Shown: in pieces, positions 28,001 to 37,642 of the stretch
Position numbering within the stretch: the stretch's first letter is position 1
How the letters are laid out: each line of letters opens with the position of its first letter
Assembly (NCBI GenBank): GCA_963677785.2
Contig: CAXXDH010000003.1
Span: forward strand, 2,542,001-2,606,000
Direction: 5' to 3'
DNA: 64,000 bases
Source: G963665495 sp963677785
Lineage (GTDB): Bacteria; Desulfobacterota; Desulfovibrionia; Desulfovibrionales; Desulfovibrionaceae
The notes under the pieces: model-generated
Databases searched by the model: none
What the model was told of the DNA's origin: nothing
What the model saw: only the letters and a program-made list of their open reading frames with translations
Translations under genes and position numbers: made by a program

Positions 28001-31000
28001 TGACGTGGTCGAAACGGGAATTCGGGTCTACGGGGCTGGTGTCGGATTTGCGGAAAAGCGGATTGTTCTTTTTCTCTGCCTGCCCCTTCTTGACAGCCTC
28101 ATATAGAGTGCTAAACTCTGTATTGAAGCCTGCGGGCGGGACGGACACCTGCGAGGGCATTGCCGAGGTAGGATCCCCCCTTTTAGACGCAGGCTTTTCT
28201 ATTTCCACTGCCTGAACCAAATACAAGCGCGTTCCCTGTTCCTTCTTGATATACTCCTTCGCAAGAATTTTGACGTTGAGAATGTCATCATCAAACGGCA
28301 TGGGCACTTCAAAATGGTGCATGCTCTTTATACTGCCGGTCGCCTTTTTGTCTGGCCTGGAGAGCGTTGGAAGTGCATGGGCAAACAACTTATCCAGGTT
28401 TGCAACGGCCTGCATATGCGCCTGAGGAGAAACAGACCGGGTTACCGCTGAATAGCTGAGCATCTTGCCGAGGGATTCCCCGGACACTGTTGCCGTTATT
28501 CCACTGGGGTAGTTTTTTAATGGACGGTTTCTGAATTCCTTTGCTGCTTCTCTGGCCTGCTTGGTCCCACGGGCGGAACGCAGATTGTTCAAGTCGGAAA
28601 CAGCGTTTTCTATTGTCGAAGTGTTCGATTGAGTTTTGCTTGCCCTGGAAGCCATGTCCCCAAACACGGCACCTGAACCCCCCGTTTCACTTCCCTTGCC
28701 CATGGTCCAGTTGAAAGCCTTCAATGCCACTTGTTCCATCTCAGCATGAGAGATCTTCAGATCCGGATACGCATGACGAACCAGACTCCGGACAAAGACC
28801 ATAAACCTGTTCCAGAGTTGTTTCGCTTTTCCCTTGAGCGTTTCCCCTGCAAGCCGTTTCTCCACGATTTCGGATGCAAAGTATTCCTCGGCAAGGAGCT
28901 GGTTGTAATGCTGTTCGCTGAGATCTTCGGGCTTGGCATACGTCTGTTGCAGTTTGCTGAATGCCTCTTTGTCCTTGGCGCTCCGGTGAACTTCGTCCAA
29001 AAAATACCCGAAACGTTTTTCCCAGAGCGGGCCGTGTTTCTCTTTGAAGTATTCGCGTAAGCCGTGGTGGCCTACTTGTTCATGGCGCCAGAGTCTTTGC
29101 TCTGTGGAGAGATGAGCGGCCACGGCTTGGGCATCCGACTTCACATTATCAGCGACGAAATACACGGCCTTGGTACTGGGGTCATAAACGGCTGGGGTTT
29201 CCCCACCTCCGAGACGCTCAAGTTCATCGAGGATATGCGCCGGGAGATCCTCCTGACGCTGTACGACGATGGACGGAAGCGCGTTCTTCGCCTTGGATTG
29301 ATACGTGCTTATGATCTGTTCTACCTGCTGAATCGTCGAGGTTTTCCGCTGTTTCGCTTGTGGAGTGATATCGTCGAAAAAGAACTTCTGCCGGGTCTGT
29401 GGAACGCGTTCCATCGTTTCACTTTGACCGGATTCCATGGAATTGGGTTGTTGTGCGGTCGTATCGAGAGTATTTGCAGCCGGGTTTTGTCCAGCATTTT
29501 GACCATGGGACTGTCCATAAAATGCGTCGAGATCCTGATCAGTTATCGTACTTTTTCCATTGTCGATGACCGGTTGTTTGTCCTGTTTAATGGCAGCGCT
29601 TTGACCTTGCAGGAGTCCATCTCTCCACTGATGAAGAGCCTTGACGTATTTGCCGGTCTTGGAGTTGCCCCACTTCTTGTAGGCTTGCTCCGGCGTCAAT
29701 TTCAGGGCCTGTTCCCGGATCCGTTCCCGCTGCTTCGGTCGCATCCAATCCCCGAGACTTGCGACTTCTGGCGGGTCAGACTCAAAGGATTTTCCGACAA
29801 GCTCAAACTCTGGCCGTTCCGTCAGAGCAAGAGTTTGATTCCCCTGAGGCAAGGCCTGTTGTCGGGCCAGATTACGAGCTTCGGCTTGTGCCGGGCTGGA
29901 GAGTTCGAAGTCTTGCGTTCCAGGGGGTAACGCGGCCTGTTCCCTTCCATACCCAGCAGGTAAGGCATTTTTCCCCGCCAAGGTGGCCGCTTTGCCTCTG
30001 ATCGGATCCGACAATTCAAAGTCTTGTGTTCCTTCGGGTAGGGCCAGCTGCTGAGGAACAGCATTGAGGTATTCGTTCCAGGCTTGTTGCTGACGAATGG
30101 CTCGGGCGTATTTCCCGGCAAAGGAATTCCCGTATGCTTTTTTGACTTCGGCTTCAGTCATGCCGGGAGCTTTCCGCTCTACCTGCTGGCGCATACTCCT
30201 ATGAAGTTTGGCGCCGAGAGCTTCTACTTCATCCGGTGATATGGGCCGCTGTGCTTCCGCAGGAGGGGAAAGCCGTCTGCGATTCCGGGCGTATTCATTG
30301 GCGACCGGGTCCGGATAGGCGCGGTCTATCTCTTCGTCCGTCAGGGTGGTGGCATTGTCATCGATCCCCTGTTTCACTTCCTTGGGAAGCTGGTCCCCGA
30401 GTTCCTCAGTACGCCATGCGAGGTCAACGGTTTCCTGACGGGATAGTGGACCTTGCTGCTCTGGTGCCGGTTTTGACCGTTCCTGAACCGTTTCACTTCC
30501 TACATCCTGAGGGCGCATATCCACGGATTGCGGTGCCTGTTGCTGGGGCGGGGGCTCCTGTTTCTGCTCTTGTTCCGGTCGTTCCGCTTGTTCCGCGAAA
30601 CGTTCCATCTGCAGCAGTTCAGCATCAAGTTCTTGGAGTTTTGAACCGTAAAACGTCAATGCTTCGCTGTCCCCTTTCTGTTCCGCCTGGGACATTCTTG
30701 CTTGGATATTCGAGCGGCGTTGCAAGAGTTCGTCTACGGCGTCGAGATCAGCAAGGTTGATGTTATCCAAATCCTGCGCATCAAGTTCGGATTCGTTCCG
30801 GATGTCTATGCCTGGGCCTTGCTGTTGCCTCTGGGGCTGTACCGGCTGCTGGTTGGGAAACTGGGGTTCCGTCTGTTCGCCTGTCGCAACTGAGGCCCGG
30901 CGTTGCATCAAAGCATGGGCGTAGGCATATTCGTCCGAATTTTGGTCGTACTGCTGAAGGACATCTTCCGGGCTTTTCGCCTGGGATACGGTGGCCTCGA

Positions 31001-33080
31001 CCATTTTACGCTCGACAACCGGCAAGGATTGGGCGAGTTGGACAAGGTCTCTATCAGCTTCTGCCGGCTCGGTGACGACCTGCATGTTTTGGGGGAGGTC
31101 GTACGCGGGGTCATTTACGTAGAGGCGGTCAAGATTTTGGTCGAAGGATGGAGGTGCTTGCTGGGGCTCAGGCGTGGCCCGTCTTGCGACTTCATCTTTT
31201 ATGGCCTGATGAGCAGCTGTGAAGTCATCTCGTTTGTTCACTCTTTTTTCTGCGAGAGCATCACCATACTGGGCAATAGCGGTGAGATCTTCGTTTGAAA
31301 GATTTTGCAGCTCTTCTTGAGCAGCGTCAGCATAAAGTTTGATCGCTTTATTCTGTTTGGCGTTTTGATGAGCCTTAACACCTGCCCCGACAGCACCACC
31401 TGCCAACGTGGTCAATAAAAAAGTCTGCGGGGCAATCTCTTTAAAAGCACTCCAGTAATCTTCCGGAGATTTGAAGCTGTATGCTTTTTCCTGCGATTGA
31501 ACCGGCGTGCCTTGTTCTGCCTGGCTTTGGCCCATTTGGGTGACAGTCTCGGTGCCCATTTCCGCACCGTACATGCCCACCGCTTTTCCCAATATACGAG
31601 TTGCCAAAGATTTCCCCAGAACTTTTGTGAGCGGGGAGGTAATAATCTTGAGACCGGCAACGTTGCCAATCGCTTCCGGAATGGCTTCCCAAAGACCATA
31701 CTCCGTTGCTTTGGAATCGAATTCCTTCTTGAATACGGACTCTTCATCCGCAGTCATAGGACGGCCATTTATCTCCAGAGACTCTTGGTTTTTGGCTTGT
31801 AAAACGCGCTTCATAAAATCTGCGGTAGCCATGCGATACGCGGTTGCACCAGACACGGCACCGCCAGCAGTCCACCCTATGGCCGGGGCGGCTGGTCCGG
31901 TCTCCGCAGAAAGCGCAGCGGCCCCAATACCGGCTCCGAGACCGGTTGCCATACTCACTCCCGAGTATCCCAAGCTTTGCCCGAGTCCAGCTACGTCTTT
32001 AACGTCAACGCCGGGAAGAAACTTCTTGCCACCATATTCCTGGGCTATTCTTTGCTGGCGAAGCTGATTTTCACGTGACACCTCGTCTGCCCAGCGTTCA
32101 AACCAATCCGGGTCAACAACAGACTGGCCGCTTTGGCCCTGGATAGCCTGAATAGCTGAAGCGGCAACATTCTGAGGAACTCGGGCCAATTCTCCACCTG
32201 CGACTTTGAGCCCGCCAAGAATGTCGTATTCCTGTTCCTTTTCACTGCCCGCCGACTGCTGGTTCCAATTTTTCGCCATATCCAGACGTTGGCGTTCGAT
32301 GCCTTTGGCGGCTTTCATGAGGGCTTGCTTACGACCTTCCTCGTATGTCGCTTGAAGTCGAGAATTGGAAAACACCTGCGGAGGATTATCCTGAATAGGC
32401 AGATCTCTGGATATGGACGCTGGGGTTGACGTTGTTGCTGATCCTGTCTGGTTTTGCGAGGGCTTGAGGTGTGCAAACGGATCCCATTGTGATTTCGCTT
32501 CGGCGACGGGTGAAGCACCTTTTTCTTGATTCAGAAGGTCCTGAAGATCCTTGTCGCTCATACCCATCTGTCGAGCATGCTTTGCGACCTCTTGAGGATC
32601 CGCTCCACCTTGAATCGCATTTGCCGCTGATGAAAACAGCTCGTCATTCTGAGCGGTGACGCCGCTCTCGGGATAAATCGTCTGTGTAGGGGATCGGACG
32701 TAGTTGAGTGTTTGCTCTCCGGGCCGATAGTCAGCATTTAGCCTGGGGTTTGCGAAAGACGGACCGGAGTCCTGAGCTTTTCCTGCAGTGTTTGACGAAA
32801 GCAATCTAACACGTTTTAAGGCGTCATCTCCCAAGCCCAACTTCCGAGCCCTGGCAATCAATCCTTCGGTGTCAGCCGCGTCTACGTCATCAAAATACCC
32901 CCCGGCCTTGGAAGCTAGTTGACTGGCCGGGCTTGTCGTAGAGGGGGTGGCCGTGGGGGAATTCATGAGCCCTACACGTTGAAGTGCGTCATCCCCCAAA
33001 CCCAATGAGCGGGCCCTTTCAATCAGGCCGTTGGTGTCGTTTTTGTCGATATCTTGAAAATAATTCGAGCGTTGTTGCAT
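25008..33080 (-). CDS. Giant polyvalent protein (zincin-like, LPD3-like, LPD38-like segments)
   Basis: A 2690-aa protein of the large polyvalent protein type that phages and mobile elements carry into recipient cells. Two copies of a Y-F-D-(D/I)-D...LGLGDDAL-RV-L motif are at about 8-40 and 67-99. Hydrophobic Gly/Ala-rich segments are at about 377-420 and 555-575. A Gln-rich low-complexity region contains repeated (K/A)YGNSxxGKYxxA and LPxGTQDFELS units (about 960-1180). A zincin-like motif HEQVGHHG is near 1335, an LPD3-like segment at about 1520-1630, and an LPD38-like segment at about 2160-2380. AGGAG precedes the ATG. It is last in a long leftward operon. It probably acts after DNA entry, modifying host or competitor functions; the exact activity is unknown. 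Confidence 0.85.
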   Translation of the reverse strand: MQQRSNYFQDIDKNDTNGLIERARSLGLGDDALQRVGLMNSPTATPSTTSPASQLASKAGGYFDDVDAADTEGLIARARKLGLGDDALKRVRLLSSNTAGKAQDSGPSFANPRLNADYRPGEQTLNYVRSPTQTIYPESGVTAQNDELFSSAANAIQGGADPQEVAKHARQMGMSDKDLQDLLNQEKGASPVAEAKSQWDPFAHLKPSQNQTGSATTSTPASISRDLPIQDNPPQVFSNSRLQATYEEGRKQALMKAAKGIERQRLDMAKNWNQQSAGSEKEQEYDILGGLKVAGGELARVPQNVAASAIQAIQGQSGQSVVDPDWFERWADEVSRENQLRQQRIAQEYGGKKFLPGVDVKDVAGLGQSLGYSGVSMATGLGAGIGAAALSAETGPAAPAIGWTAGGAVSGATAYRMATADFMKRVLQAKNQESLEINGRPMTADEESVFKKEFDSKATEYGLWEAIPEAIGNVAGLKIITSPLTKVLGKSLATRILGKAVGMYGAEMGTETVTQMGQSQAEQGTPVQSQEKAYSFKSPEDYWSAFKEIAPQTFLLTTLAGGAVGAGVKAHQNAKQNKAIKLYADAAQEELQNLSNEDLTAIAQYGDALAEKRVNKRDDFTAAHQAIKDEVARRATPEPQQAPPSFDQNLDRLYVNDPAYDLPQNMQVVTEPAEADRDLVQLAQSLPVVERKMVEATVSQAKSPEDVLQQYDQNSDEYAYAHALMQRRASVATGEQTEPQFPNQQPVQPQRQQQGPGIDIRNESELDAQDLDNINLADLDAVDELLQRRSNIQARMSQAEQKGDSEALTFYGSKLQELDAELLQMERFAEQAERPEQEQKQEPPPQQQAPQSVDMRPQDVGSETVQERSKPAPEQQGPLSRQETVDLAWRTEELGDQLPKEVKQGIDDNATTLTDEEIDRAYPDPVANEYARNRRRLSPPAEAQRPISPDEVEALGAKLHRSMRQQVERKAPGMTEAEVKKAYGNSFAGKYARAIRQQQAWNEYLNAVPQQLALPEGTQDFELSDPIRGKAATLAGKNALPAGYGREQAALPPGTQDFELSSPAQAEARNLARQQALPQGNQTLALTERPEFELVGKSFESDPPEVASLGDWMRPKQRERIREQALKLTPEQAYKKWGNSKTGKYVKALHQWRDGLLQGQSAAIKQDKQPVIDNGKSTITDQDLDAFYGQSHGQNAGQNPAANTLDTTAQQPNSMESGQSETMERVPQTRQKFFFDDITPQAKQRKTSTIQQVEQIISTYQSKAKNALPSIVVQRQEDLPAHILDELERLGGGETPAVYDPSTKAVYFVADNVKSDAQAVAAHLSTEQRLWRHEQVGHHGLREYFKEKHGPLWEKRFGYFLDEVHRSAKDKEAFSKLQQTYAKPEDLSEQHYNQLLAEEYFASEIVEKRLAGETLKGKAKQLWNRFMVFVRSLVRHAYPDLKISHAEMEQVALKAFNWTMGKGSETGGSGAVFGDMASRASKTQSNTSTIENAVSDLNNLRSARGTKQAREAAKEFRNRPLKNYPSGITATVSGESLGKMLSYSAVTRSVSPQAHMQAVANLDKLFAHALPTLSRPDKKATGSIKSMHHFEVPMPFDDDILNVKILAKEYIKKEQGTRLYLVQAVEIEKPASKRGDPTSAMPSQVSVPPAGFNTEFSTLYEAVKKGQAEKKNNPLFRKSDTSPVDPNSRFDHVNERLKAASKSPGKAPIGQQAAEFMSDAYKSFTRHFIHLDSKTDGAVINILREYQETPQSAWNKAGFTTVDHIRELSPDERTVFTMNLMLADMMRDINNGLLDGNNELPFDYKSAEQVKTDFAHYQHEANRTPAIKKALEERRAFMGDMRNQLVEHRLLPKDVLETDPNEYFHHAVLDYMALKKTAGIGSKDLRTKKKGWQKGRIGSSKDYSTNYLEAETEVVAQGLVQIKTQKTLNRIQAEADIKADCEKQAREANLKAMSERLANEDVLAPFNKTSRTELKKLAKMAKNGELPIYPEFEHIVESLAKDENKIFLQAGEYQAETDPKLLQFLSSLVNGQGVGAKQAAAILKSIKGRNALVKQTLGKQYKTFRDFMPEGYTEWKPKPRGVFYFTNSLGDKIIEDLLVNNKQLQETDVQQVLAIGRDVVWAIPDRIAKTLDEIKPPRNANFIGDLSEKGLNAWKQWILINPMRWTKFNINNTSGDLDIVFAYDPKILTKHSLKAVMDLGKAYGKGKWKIDDALRAELDEAMDRGVIDSGMASTDIPDVAWINRMDEFTRQLDGRNWKNPLTPLKWFWDQAKGLTVFRENVLRLAAYRHFKEQLAAGKTNIYGASKKSEIDAIKDPNEKAAKLARELMGDYGNISHSGQWIRKHLIPFWSWCELNAPRYVRLIRNLPHEGGTGSFLGRASLVTGKKLAFAAPKLALKASILSILAQVWNHLIFPDEEEEFQRNGGRNQLHLIFGRRDDGTIRSLRVQGALSDALAWAGLDNPIATMKELFTGDTEGTLTEMAKAPINKLWQGVRPEAKLAITSTTGYETYPDVFNPRPVRDKAEAFLKTFSLDKPYRYAAGKPMKDGSKWTQFLDDIGGLVFYYTDPGQNAYWNARKQVWDWKRAMGYEDSSTTPTNRSNALYYYKQAIRYGDFDAARKYYMQYLEHGGKRKGIAESVKRAHPLAGIPKKYQKWYVIQLSEKERKTLRSALAWYQDVYLRRSRVKRNTKQ

Positions 33081-33091
33081 CTTTATATCTC

Positions 33092-33493
33092 CTATTGAAA
33101 CATGTTTGGATCAGCTACGAATTCACCGCAGAATGTAGACGCCTCTGTAAGTGGGAAACGTTGGCAATTATTTTGAACGCATTGTGGCGGGAATCGTCTG
33201 CATTGCCCACAATCGTTATTCATGCGATGCCAAAATATACAAACCTTGCATGCCTGTATTGGCCTTTGTTTGTCGATACTAAGTAGTTCTGGTGCTGCGT
33301 TTCCTGCATCGATTTCGACGATAGAACAACCTTGATGTTGTAATGTACTTTGCATATATGACTTGTGTCGATAAATGCTAGCTTTACTTACTCCATATTT
33401 GTCTGCTATTTTCTGCAGAGAAAGTTTGTCGGCTACAATTTCCGCCTCTATATCTTGACGGTCCGGATGATCGCATATCTTGCTTTTTGCCAT
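33092..33493 (-). CDS. HTH plus cysteine-rich small phage-type protein
   Basis: A 133-aa protein with an N-terminal helix-turn-helix (about 20-48, SLQKIADKYGVSKASIYRHK) and a C-terminal Cys cluster (C-x2-C, C-x2-C-R-R-x-PP, C, C) ending FCGEF, which looks like a zinc-binding knuckle common in phage small proteins. AAGGAG lies 9 nt before the ATG. It sits just upstream of the giant gene. The HTH resembles small terminase or resolvase HTHs, but no large terminase is present. Confidence 0.65.
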   Translation of the reverse strand: MAKSKICDHPDRQDIEAEIVADKLSLQKIADKYGVSKASIYRHKSYMQSTLQHQGCSIVEIDAGNAAPELLSIDKQRPIQACKVCIFWHRMNNDCGQCRRFPPQCVQNNCQRFPLTEASTFCGEFVADPNMFQ

Positions 33494-33540
33494 GGTATAT
33501 TCTCCTTGTAGGGGCCACGCCGCGTAACGTGGCCCTTGTT

Positions 33541-34188
33541 TTAATAGCGCCCGAGTCTGCGCATCAAATCTTCTTCAAGCTGCTGTGCAGTAGGTGTCTG
33601 TCCTGATGTGGAAAGGCCGCCGCCCAGTCTGGGATTCATTGCCCTCAAATCGATAGAAGGTCGCCCCAAGGCGTTTTGGGCCTGAGGCAGCAAGCCCCGG
33701 CTGAGGGAATTTGGGTTCAAATTCAAGTTGCTCGCCATTTCAGTCGGGCCTGTCGAGGTAGATTTGTCATCCTCCCCGCCTGGGTAAGGATCATTCCCCT
33801 CGTTTTCCAACCGTTGAACGTTTTCAGCTCCCAAATTTTTAAGTTCCTGGAGTTTGTAATCTTGCTCTCCAGCGAGCTTTTGAAGGTTGAGCGCCGCCTG
33901 ATTCTTGTCTTGATTCGAGAGGTAATTACCATGAGCGTTTGCCAGTGCCCCACCATCACCATCACCGCCACCGCCCCCCAATGGAGCGGAGGTCTTTGCC
34001 CCTTGGTTGCGCAGAGCTTGCAGATTCAGTGCTCCCCGGTTTTGTTCTCTGGCAACGTCCAGCGCGTTGGGCTTCATACGGGTCCCGCCGACCGTTGTCG
34101 CTGGCTGCTGGGCGCGGGCGGCTTCTTCGGCTTGGTTGAGTTTGGCAGCGTGTTTTTCGCGGATGAGTTTTTGTAAGTTGATGCCCAT
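33541..34188 (-). CDS. Low-complexity Asn/Gln/Gly-rich protein
   Basis: A 215-aa hydrophilic protein with repeated NLQ-L and Q-LEN-G units, a run of glycines (about 72-76) and a Pro/Asn-rich end. No family is recognised. AAGGAG precedes its ATG. Position next to the giant polyvalent gene suggests it accompanies that protein, for example as a virion-associated or scaffold-like partner. That is inference only. Confidence 0.6.
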   Translation of the reverse strand: MGINLQKLIREKHAAKLNQAEEAARAQQPATTVGGTRMKPNALDVAREQNRGALNLQALRNQGAKTSAPLGGGGGDGDGGALANAHGNYLSNQDKNQAALNLQKLAGEQDYKLQELKNLGAENVQRLENEGNDPYPGGEDDKSTSTGPTEMASNLNLNPNSLSRGLLPQAQNALGRPSIDLRAMNPRLGGGLSTSGQTPTAQQLEEDLMRRLGRY

Positions 34189-34214
34189 TTTGTAACTCCT
34201 TGAATTGTTGATTG

Positions 34215-34700
34215 TTAATCAGGACTGACTGTTGTTTCTGAAATTTGGTTTGCGTGGGCCGCGATGGCCTTCAGCCTGACTTCGGCCTCACGTAGAAATT
34301 TTTGCAGGGTCCAATAGACCACGTAGGCCGCGCCCTTTGGGGTTCCAGCCCATATGAATGGGATTCCGTAACGGATCTGAAAAGTTAGGACGGATTGCAG
34401 TACGGCATGGGGTTTCATCTGTGAGCGGTAGTTGTGGGCCCGTACGTCTTCCATAGAGCCCTCAATGATTACGGCGAAGAATTCCATTCCGGTGCCGCGT
34501 TGGATTTCTCTTTCGAAACGGTCCCGGCCTGAGCTGAGGCTTGAAACCAGATCGGGGAGAGACTTCCGCTCCAGGGCAATGAGATGCTCAAGACCATGCA
34601 AACTGTAATCTCCGGTCGTCAGAGATCCGATCTCTACGGTGCAATCGTATTTTGAAAAATCGAGCGGGGTTTGCTCTCTGCTGTCGATCACAATTCGCAT
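34215..34700 (-). CDS. ERCC4-type (XPF-like) nuclease
   Basis: A 161-aa single-domain nuclease. The VIDSREQTP motif at 4-12, the GDYS strand, and ERKSLPDLVSSL (about 49-60) give the D...ERK active site of the ERCC4/XPF fold. AGGAGG precedes the ATG. In phage and satellite replication modules such nucleases process branched DNA. It lies 7 nt downstream of the next gene in the leftward operon. Confidence 0.88.
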   Translation of the reverse strand: MRIVIDSREQTPLDFSKYDCTVEIGSLTTGDYSLHGLEHLIALERKSLPDLVSSLSSGRDRFEREIQRGTGMEFFAVIIEGSMEDVRAHNYRSQMKPHAVLQSVLTFQIRYGIPFIWAGTPKGAAYVVYWTLQKFLREAEVRLKAIAAHANQISETTVSPD

Positions 34701-34706
34701 GGCTTG

Positions 34707-35114
34707 TTACCTCCTCAAACTGGAAATACGGCTCGTGTTGGTTCCGGCTTCAACTCCGGCTACGGCGTCCAAGAGTTCCCGGAAGCGCTGATACGGCAAC
34801 GGACTCGCAGCCATCCAAAGCCCAGTCACAAGACCGAAACGGAATTCTCCTGGCTCATGAATAGGAGCACCCTGAAGGCCGTCATCTGAAAACCAGAAAC
34901 GTAACCCGTCATATTGCGCCAATTCCAACAAGGTGGCGTATGCGGCTTCTTTTTCCTGTAATTCGGCGAGTAATTCGACCTTATTTTGCTTCGCGTATTC
35001 AATCGCTCGGGTAGCTCTTTCGGCCGGGAGAGCATCAAGTTCTGACATATGGAGCCTGTCACTATCGAGTTTTATGTGAACTCCGGCGTTGTGAAAATGA
35101 AGGAGCGGGGTCAT
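34707..35114 (-). CDS. Hypothetical protein coupled to primase-helicase
   Basis: A 135-aa protein overlapping the primase stop by ATGA. The first half (LHFHNAGVHIKL, then an alpha segment ending LLAELQEKE) resembles the small TubC-type docking domain seen beside phage primases; the second half is unrecognised. It probably works with the primase. Confidence 0.6.
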   Translation of the reverse strand: MTPLLHFHNAGVHIKLDSDRLHMSELDALPAERATRAIEYAKQNKVELLAELQEKEAAYATLLELAQYDGLRFWFSDDGLQGAPIHEPGEFRFGLVTGLWMAASPLPYQRFRELLDAVAGVEAGTNTSRISSLRR

Positions 35115-37564
35115 ATCACGACCTCCTTGGGGGGGCGGGCGGTGTCTGTCGTCGGACAGTGGAAGGCATTACCCTCAGATGTGCCCACAAGCGTTTGAAG
35201 TCGTGAAAAGGCTGCATTATCGATAGCAATCATGCGGGCCGCGTTTGACCGCTTGTTCTTCAGGCCTAGCTTTGAGCAGGCTTTTCCTATAGCCCGTGGA
35301 TCCAGTTTGAACGCCTCATCGACTCCGGCATTAAGCTGTTCGGCAATTCGGCTGGTGGGGAGAGCACCATTTTGCACTTCGGCTTGGAGATCGAGAATAG
35401 TCTTTGCCACACGTCGTTCCAGGGGTGCGGCCTCTACGGCCTTTTGCCCGGTATGGCCGATCAGGCTCCAAACGTGGCGCTGATGTTCGCGGAACCAGTC
35501 GGCAAGTTGAATGGCCTTGCTCATTGTGGCGGCGTTTACGGCTGCTAATTCGTCATGGTGGCCGGTTGCCGCCTCCAACAGGTGGATAATCAGGCATAGG
35601 CGCAAGCACTGATCCCGGAGTTTCGAAAGTACGCTTGAATCGTCTTCGCCCAATCCGGCCCAAGCCTCATTGGCGAGGCGGTTATGCCACTCGACGTATA
35701 GTTGCTTGGCCTCCTGCGACACGCCTATGTACTGCGGCTGGCCATTTAGCGAGAAATCCAACCCCATGAGATAGCGCGTGATCCTGTCCAATTCGGCTTT
35801 GCGGTCGGCGCTAAAAATGTGATCCGTCCATAGCGCCGGTTCGGCCTGCTCGAATCGCACAAAGAGAAATCGTGGAAGGAAGCCCGTTGCGGCGTCCTTC
35901 CCGCAGAATGCGTCTACAAGCGCCCCCGGCTGAATCCCTCCAAAGATTGAAAGACACGCGTGTTGAATATAGCCGGTCCGGCCCTGGTTGACTCGGGATA
36001 CCTTCCAGGAACCGCTGTCATAGGCGGACATGAGGCGCGTTTTAGTGCTGCCTTTTTCCCCGCTGTACTTGTCCAGGTCCAGAATCAATCCGGCGAGTTC
36101 ATCACGCAGCCAAAGAACTCCGCGGGGATTATCTGAAAGGGCATCAGTCAAGGCCTCAACAGTAGCGTCATCGACAAATACTTGCTTGCGTTTCGGTTTC
36201 TCCGGGGCTGGTCCGGGATCATCGATTTCATTTTTACGATATTGCTTGAGCGCCTCTTGATAGCGAGTCTGTTCAAGCTGGTAGGATTCGCGAGCTTCTT
36301 GCCATTCGGCGTGCATCAAGCAGTCCGCGCGAAAAACGCTGTTGAAGATAGAGTTCGTGCATGGGCTCTTTCCGGCGCCACTCGGACCAATGAGACATAG
36401 ATACAAATTTGCGTGTGGGGCCCATCCCTGTTTGATGATTATCCCTCTTGATCTTCCTACAGCTGCGGAAGCCAGGGCAAGGATAGCGCAGACTGGGACT
36501 TCCGGAGGAACTACGTAAGCCTTGGCTGAGTCTCGGATAATCCATTGCAGTTCCGGCGGGAAAACCTCAATTGGAACCAGCGGCGGGGGCGGAAGAAAAG
36601 AGGTGGGTGCTGTATCTGCGGCGTCCTCTTCTTCGGTCGGGGGCATGGGCGGTATGACTGCTTCGGCCTGCCCTTGGAAGGGCGTCTCCACTCCGGCTTG
36701 TGCCACCAGCTCGTGAAGTTTTTCAACAGTACCGCCGTTATTCAGCCAGTCGGATACATCCCCCTTTTCAGGCAAGCCCGGCAACTCAACTACTCGAAGG
36801 CTTGCGGCGTATGGGCCCAGTTTTTGCGCAACGTCTGCGGCATGGCTCCGGCCGGGGTCGTCGTTGTCTGGAAGAATTACGACCTGTTTCTCCCTGAACC
36901 ATTGAGAATACTCGTCTTTCCACTTTCCGGCACCTGCTGCGTTACACGTAGCCGTAAGCCCCAGAGCGGCAAGGTTATCGCAATCCTTTTCGCCTTCAAC
37001 GACGAAAACGGTTCCAGCCTTCAGGACTTCGGGCAAATGGTAGGGGATCAACTCAACCCCTCTCACGTTCTGGACCCACCGTTGTGCCTGGTGCTCAAAC
37101 CGCCACTGTCGAAACGTCTTCACCTTGCCCTGCTCCTCGAATCTCAAGACCGAGAAGCGATACTTTCCGGATTCATCCATGTAATGGTAAGTAGCGGAAC
37201 AATTCGCTTCGATTGTTCGGGCAATCTCTTTTTTCGACTTCGGCGTGGGAGTTGGGGCGGTCTGAGCGTTCGGGAAGTTCTTACTCTCCGTTGCTCCGGC
37301 AAAGTCGGCTAAGGCCTTCAGGGTGGTTGGAAAGTCAACGCCGTGCCTCTGCATGTAAAAGCTAAAAACATCGCCATGCGCACCGCATGAAAAGCATTGA
37401 AACATTCCCGTCTGAACATTCACGCTGAGACTTGGTGTCGAATCGTCATGAAAGCAGCATAAATTTTTTATTTCCTCTCCGCCTGCGGGCCTGAACCCCG
37501 GCAATTCGGCTTCGTAAAAAGCTCGTATATCAAGGCGGGCAAGGATTTCGGCTTTGTTGATCAT
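35111..37564 (-). CDS. Primase-helicase: CHC2 zinc finger, TOPRIM, DUF3987 helicase
   Basis: A 817-aa replication protein. The CHC2 zinc finger contains C-C-FHDD and FQCFSCGAHGD (about 35-65). The TOPRIM has VVEGEKD (about 190) and LPDNDDPG (about 238). The DUF3987-like ATPase carries P-loop GPSGAGKS (about 400) and WLRDELAGL. I place the start at ATG 37564, which has GGGAGG upstream; a longer frame from 37609 has none. It should prime and unwind the element for autonomous replication, which fits an excising satellite or phage rather than a passive island. Confidence 0.9.
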   Translation of the reverse strand: MINKAEILARLDIRAFYEAELPGFRPAGGEEIKNLCCFHDDSTPSLSVNVQTGMFQCFSCGAHGDVFSFYMQRHGVDFPTTLKALADFAGATESKNFPNAQTAPTPTPKSKKEIARTIEANCSATYHYMDESGKYRFSVLRFEEQGKVKTFRQWRFEHQAQRWVQNVRGVELIPYHLPEVLKAGTVFVVEGEKDCDNLAALGLTATCNAAGAGKWKDEYSQWFREKQVVILPDNDDPGRSHAADVAQKLGPYAASLRVVELPGLPEKGDVSDWLNNGGTVEKLHELVAQAGVETPFQGQAEAVIPPMPPTEEEDAADTAPTSFLPPPPLVPIEVFPPELQWIIRDSAKAYVVPPEVPVCAILALASAAVGRSRGIIIKQGWAPHANLYLCLIGPSGAGKSPCTNSIFNSVFRADCLMHAEWQEARESYQLEQTRYQEALKQYRKNEIDDPGPAPEKPKRKQVFVDDATVEALTDALSDNPRGVLWLRDELAGLILDLDKYSGEKGSTKTRLMSAYDSGSWKVSRVNQGRTGYIQHACLSIFGGIQPGALVDAFCGKDAATGFLPRFLFVRFEQAEPALWTDHIFSADRKAELDRITRYLMGLDFSLNGQPQYIGVSQEAKQLYVEWHNRLANEAWAGLGEDDSSVLSKLRDQCLRLCLIIHLLEAATGHHDELAAVNAATMSKAIQLADWFREHQRHVWSLIGHTGQKAVEAAPLERRVAKTILDLQAEVQNGALPTSRIAEQLNAGVDEAFKLDPRAIGKACSKLGLKNKRSNAARMIAIDNAAFSRLQTLVGTSEGNAFHCPTTDTARPPKEVVI

Positions 37565-37642
37565 CGCGCGCACCTCCCCGAGATCTGAGACAACCAGAGG
37601 ATGACCCAATGAACGAACCCGCAGAATTCCGGCGAGAACCTA

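Noticed and set aside
33092..33493. Small terminase subunit
   Set aside because: The helix-turn-helix fits loosely, but there is no large terminase and the Cys-rich end is not typical, so only a general HTH call is given.
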